NCBI GenBank assembly: GCA_029851415.1 | Contig: CM056743.1 | Span: 125,456,305-125,520,304, forward strand | Source of the DNA: Eretmocerus hayati | Taxonomy: Eukaryota; Arthropoda; Insecta; Hymenoptera; Aphelinidae | DNA length: 64,000 nucleotides | Direction of reading: 5' to 3' | Shown here: positions 60,796-64,000 of the stretch, in pieces | Position numbering within the stretch: the stretch's first letter is position 1 | Layout: each line of letters begins with the position of its first letter | The notes under the pieces: generated by a model | Seen by the model: only the letters and a program-made list of their open reading frames with translations | Databases searched by the model: none | Told to the model about the DNA's origin: nothing | Made by a program: the position numbers and the translations under genes

Positions 60796-63316
60796 CTAGT
60801 TGAATTGCATCTTCTAAAGAGCGACATTCATTCAAATCGTGTCCACGTATATGACAATAATTACAAAATTTTGAGTCTCGGATTTTCTTTGAGCAGTCTT
60901 CACTACAATGTCCTTGGCCGTGACAATAATTACATTCGATCCGTGTCCGAGAATATTGGGTAGTCGGGATTGACGCCATTTTGGCGACTGATGCGCCTGA
61001 ACTGTCATACCGACTCATACTCCGATCTAGGTTTCGCGGTTCATTTTCAAAAATATTGCCGGTGTCAATTGATTGTATTAATGATCGGCATCCGTTCAAA
61101 TCGTGACCGTTCTTTCTACAATATCTGCAAAATTTAGTATCCCAATCTTCTGGGTATCCGCGTTCGAAATGTCCTTCCACGTGACAACACCTACATTCGC
61201 TTGTTACTGAAGCTCGTTTTACTGATATTGATCCAATTGGTTGGGATGTATTCACAGTCAGTTTTCTCAACTTCTCTTCAACAAGCGTGTCCACGAGTGC
61301 CACTATCGTACCTCTACTCATCTCAGGGCTACTCATACTTGAAAATACCGAACGAGCACTTGTTTTGTTCTCGAAATTTATCGCCTGTGAGATTGCCTCA
61401 TGTAAAGTCTTGGGATTTGTCGATCTGACTTGGTGCTCTAATGCTCCCGAAAGACCGAGAAGAAATTGCTGCAGGGCCTCACTATTCGCGTTGTTTTTAT
61501 ACGTTTTTCGCTCCCAATTTTTGAGTTTTCGATCCGAGTCATAGACATTGAATAAACGGCCATGAAGCTTTTGAACGCGCAAGCCGTAATCCCCTGCACT
61601 TTCATTTTCTCCTTGCTGTACTAGTTTTAACTCCGATAATACTCTGTCTGCACCCCCTACACCGCTATATTGGGTAGTCATATCGGCTAATAATCTCTCC
61701 ACAGATGAGTACTGCGTCAATCTCGCAGTGTAACCCTCGGCTGCGCGACCCTTGAGTTTACTTGCTAGTGTTGAAAGGACCCACGGTTCTGAGTGTGGAC
61801 CGTATTCGTCGACCACATATCTGACGGACCGGCAGAAAAGTGCTAACATGTCTGGATTACCATCGTAAGGAGGAATTTGATTTAAAGCTTGATTGAGCGT
61901 TAATCGAGATTTAGAGCCTAGCTGGCGATCTGGGTTAGACTGAGCCATCGCTCCCGGCGATTCCGAACGGCGAACTCGAACGTTCGAATCGGATTTCCTG
62001 TCACTCGTCTCTTCTCGACTGTATCTGTCGTATTTTGATGAATTTCTCGGGTATTCGTACGAGTCATCGTCACTATCGGTATTGGGAGTTTCGGTCTCTG
62101 TAGAGTACGATCGTTCAGAGTGTCGGTGTTTCTTACTCCGTTTAGATTCATTGATAAGTTTATCCCGACGCGAACGGTTGGATCGGTGCGGTTTTTCATA
62201 GGTTCGGTCATCAAAGTCAGATTCCTCTGCGCTTTCATTGTCATAATGTCTATTTTGTCCACGTGAGCGTCGTTTGGTTCGATTTTCAAACGACGATTTT
62301 TCTATATTACGTTTGCGTGGCTTTTCGTACTCTCCGGATTGCTCGATTTGGTTTGATTTCCTTAAATAATGCATCTCAGCGTCAAGGCTCCCGGTGAGCG
62401 GTCGGCCGGCGGTCTTATTAGATTTTGAATAATGCATCTCCGCATCTTGACTGTTAGGAAGTCGTTGGCGGGCAATCTTTCGCGTTTCCGTATCGGCGCT
62501 CTCGGTGAGCTGATCACGGAACATAGGCCTACTTATCCTATGCAATTCAGTACCGACCCTATGCGGCCGATTCCTGAAGCGCGACCCTATGTCCTCATGC
62601 AAGGAGCAAGGGTCCTGGCCATCATACCTCTGCGACTCAGCATCTTGGCCCCCGAATGGCCGTTGGCTGGATCTATAATCAAACCGCCTTTGCAATCCAT
62701 CATCCCTGACGAGAGGCCACGGGTATTCTCCCGGCATTGTATATTCGGTTAAGCCCGTAGATTTTCCAGTACTATTATCATTAGAGTTTCGTGTATCTGT
62801 GTCTCGTTTGTTAAGTATTTCGTTATTTTGTATTTGTCCGTCGTATCGCGAGGATTCCGCGAACATGCGTTCTGCTCGAAATTGATCATAATCATGATTG
62901 TCAGGTATATCCCCCACTTTTACACGCGCCCCGTTCGAATTCTGCGTTTGTTCCAGAAATTCTCTCAAATCCATCAATACCGTTATTTCCCCGTCATCGA
63001 AATATTCGGCTTCCGTCAAAAGCATTTGACTCAAGTCGCGTAGGGCAATTTCCATGTGTAATCCCCCTGGCTGCTGTAGTCCCCTATCTGCAGCTACGAG
63101 TGCAAAAGTGACCTTTTCGGCCTTGGGGTCTCCTTCAATTGAACGCTGCGCGAAATATTTTTTCATTCGAGCAACCCCGTTCACTTCGGTAATTCTCATA
63201 GTATTGGAGGCCTCGGCACCTCTTACAGAGTCACTCCTTGAATTATTTTCAATTGACATATCAGAAGCATTCCCCATTGTGTCATGGTCTTCGTTATCCC
63301 TTTGACTACTTGCCAT
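60659..63316 (-). CDS. gag: Retrotransposon Gag polyprotein, C-terminus replaced by MITE sequence
   Basis: The frame has 885 residues, of which about the first 840 are Gag and the last 45 are read from the inserted MITE. Order: an acidic N-terminal domain (1-160) with a possible structured part near 40-120; a long Arg/Ser/Asp-rich disordered segment (about 170-470); a capsid-like Retrotrans_gag domain (about 478-650) with PPYDGNPDMLALFCRSVRYV and KLKGRAAEGY; then four CCHC zinc knuckles near 706, 727, 794 and 818. In the first knuckle the last Cys is Tyr; the other three are intact (for example CNYCHGQGHCSEDC). It would coat and package element RNA in cytoplasmic particles. Start chosen at the first Met, about 540 bp downstream of the primer site. 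No protease or pol follows, so it depends on partners. Confidence 0.88.
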   Translation of the reverse strand: MASSQRDNEDHDTMGNASDMSIENNSRSDSVRGAEASNTMRITEVNGVARMKKYFAQRSIEGDPKAEKVTFALVAADRGLQQPGGLHMEIALRDLSQMLLTEAEYFDDGEITVLMDLREFLEQTQNSNGARVKVGDIPDNHDYDQFRAERMFAESSRYDGQIQNNEILNKRDTDTRNSNDNSTGKSTGLTEYTMPGEYPWPLVRDDGLQRRFDYRSSQRPFGGQDAESQRYDGQDPCSLHEDIGSRFRNRPHRVGTELHRISRPMFRDQLTESADTETRKIARQRLPNSQDAEMHYSKSNKTAGRPLTGSLDAEMHYLRKSNQIEQSGEYEKPRKRNIEKSSFENRTKRRSRGQNRHYDNESAEESDFDDRTYEKPHRSNRSRRDKLINESKRSKKHRHSERSYSTETETPNTDSDDDSYEYPRNSSKYDRYSREETSDRKSDSNVRVRRSESPGAMAQSNPDRQLGSKSRLTLNQALNQIPPYDGNPDMLALFCRSVRYVVDEYGPHSEPWVLSTLASKLKGRAAEGYTARLTQYSSVERLLADMTTQYSGVGGADRVLSELKLVQQGENESAGDYGLRVQKLHGRLFNVYDSDRKLKNWERKTYKNNANSEALQQFLLGLSGALEHQVRSTNPKTLHEAISQAINFENKTSARSVFSSMSSPEMSRGTIVALVDTLVEEKLRKLTVNTSQPIGSISVKRASVTSECRCCHVEGHFERGYPEDWDTKFCRYCRKNGHDLNGCRSLIQSIDTGNIFENEPRNLDRSMSRYDSSGASVAKMASIPTTQYSRTRIECNYCHGQGHCSEDCSKKIRDSKFCNYCHIRGHDLNECRSLEDAIQLARRVFQIRITDLAKTLGIVFFQHQKMKPKIIDPNAQAFLSCSQEH

Positions 63317-63837
63317 TCTATTACTTGAGTTCGAGACTTTGTATAGATTTATAGCTGCTTATTTTTGACGCGTTAATCAAAGAGTACAAGTTTGGGCGAA
63401 AGTAAAAATTTTTGCGAGTTCGAGAAGTATCACTATTGGGCACCTGCTGTCTGCGGATGAGCTCGGCTCGAGCTATTGTATATAGTAAAATATTATCACC
63501 TTGAATTATTGGTTTGACGGGAATTTAATTATGATTCGCGTACAACACTATTGTTGTATAAAAGCTCTCTGATATAAAATAAAATTTGACTGTATTTGGC
63601 TTCTAAAAAATTTCTGAAAATTTAAGTCTGTGCCTCGCGACTCTCCCCACGAGGGACGAAATTTGGGGGAATTATAAAATCACTTACCCAGATGCTGCGT
63701 AGACCATGAAGCAGGTAAACCAGATGAACATCCTTCCTGTCTTTCCTCCTTGTCAATGACAGCTTGTAAGCGGTTGAATCAGGTGAAGCGCGACGCGGAT
63801 GACGCGGTGAAAAATTTTCCGAATTTTTCCACGCAGT

Positions 63838-63855
63838 ATCCCACTTCTGACACCA
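63838..63855 (-). other. Primer binding site, tRNA-Leu type
   Basis: On the minus strand TGGTGTCAGAAGTGGGAT lies three bases after the LTR end. It is complementary to the 3' end of a eukaryotic tRNA-Leu, which ends CACTTCTGACACCA as I recall it. This fixes the element's orientation and makes the partial repeat at 63859 the 5' LTR. Confidence 0.8.
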
Positions 63856-63858
63856 GTT

Positions 63859-64000
63859 TGTTACGGAGATTCGTAACGTGGGTTCTTTCATACTGCACCT
63901 GGGGAGTCCTGACTCGACAGGTAGGTAGGTGGAAATTCGGAAGAGTAATAAATACAAAGGGAATCCCTAGAGCTGCGTTTATTAGTCCAAAAGTACAATT
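63859..64000 (-). repeat. 5' LTR, partial (cut by the window end)
   Basis: The 142 bases from TGTTACGGAG match the start of the LTR at 49395 with a single difference noticed. The remaining ~595 bp, including U3 and the promoter, should lie to the right of the window. Confidence 0.8.

Larger units (their letters stand above)
49395..64000 (-). mobile_element. Large minus-strand LTR element, gag only, running off the right edge
   Basis: The left LTR (49395-50131) and a partial right LTR (63859 to the window end) are direct repeats. A tRNA-Leu-type primer site adjoins the right LTR and gag follows it in the same direction. The interval between the LTRs is 13.7 kb, but no protease, reverse transcriptase or integrase frame was seen; it is filled with repeats and AT-rich DNA. 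Either this is a large non-autonomous (LARD-like) element or the pol part was replaced by later insertions. The right LTR's far end and the target duplication lie outside the window. Confidence 0.6.

Overview
The window is eukaryotic and reads as a gene-poor, transposon-dense stretch of an arthropod genome, most likely an insect. The reasons are a spliced-looking 5' coding exon with a consensus donor, LTR retrotransposons with tRNA-type primer sites, a TCAGTT initiator of the arthropod type, a CGGBP1/hAT-like transposase, and many TIR-only elements. No bacterial-style operon, CRISPR array, or rRNA or tRNA gene was seen. A species cannot be named from the sequence alone.

Layout. 0.7-5.7 kb holds a pogo-like MITE, two related fold-back MITEs and a 2-kb TIR element built from GGGCGTAA motifs. 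9.36-9.81 kb is the one good host-gene candidate: a Ser/Arg-rich N-terminal coding exon followed by GTGAGT. The next exon was not confidently found, so the TE-filled DNA to the right may be a long intron. 12.2-15.5 kb is a complete, very young, non-autonomous LTR element: 861-bp LTRs of equal length that look identical, an ACAT target-site duplication and a tRNA-Lys primer site. Its U3 carries eight 22-bp dyads in four pairs upstream of a TATA box. 16.1-20.5 kb is a decayed CGGBP1/hAT-like transposon with long inverted ends, split by a TTAA MITE and by a 1.37-kb giant palindrome. 20.7-26.0 kb is a nested structure in which one fold-back element carries two 2.0-kb palindromes of the same family, one in each arm. 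29-47 kb has further fold-back elements, MITEs, a tandemly duplicated repeat block and a 33-bp minisatellite. From 49.4 kb past the right edge runs a minus-strand LTR element with a left LTR, a tRNA-Leu primer site and a large gag with four zinc knuckles, but no recognisable pol. Its gag is broken by a 328-bp fold-back MITE, and it contains a 353-bp satellite-like array and several shorter tandem duplications.

How the parts relate. Almost everything readable is mobile DNA inserted into mobile DNA, and several insertions can be ordered because target duplications and reading frames close up exactly when the insert is subtracted (palindrome in the hAT-like gene, MITE in gag, palindromes in the outer fold-back). 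The dominant theme is long, nearly perfect palindromes of 1-2 kb. Two of them share an internal motif at the same offset and 4-bp target duplications, which suggests a common family without coding capacity. Most remaining sequence is AT-rich, and nothing coding could be supported in it.
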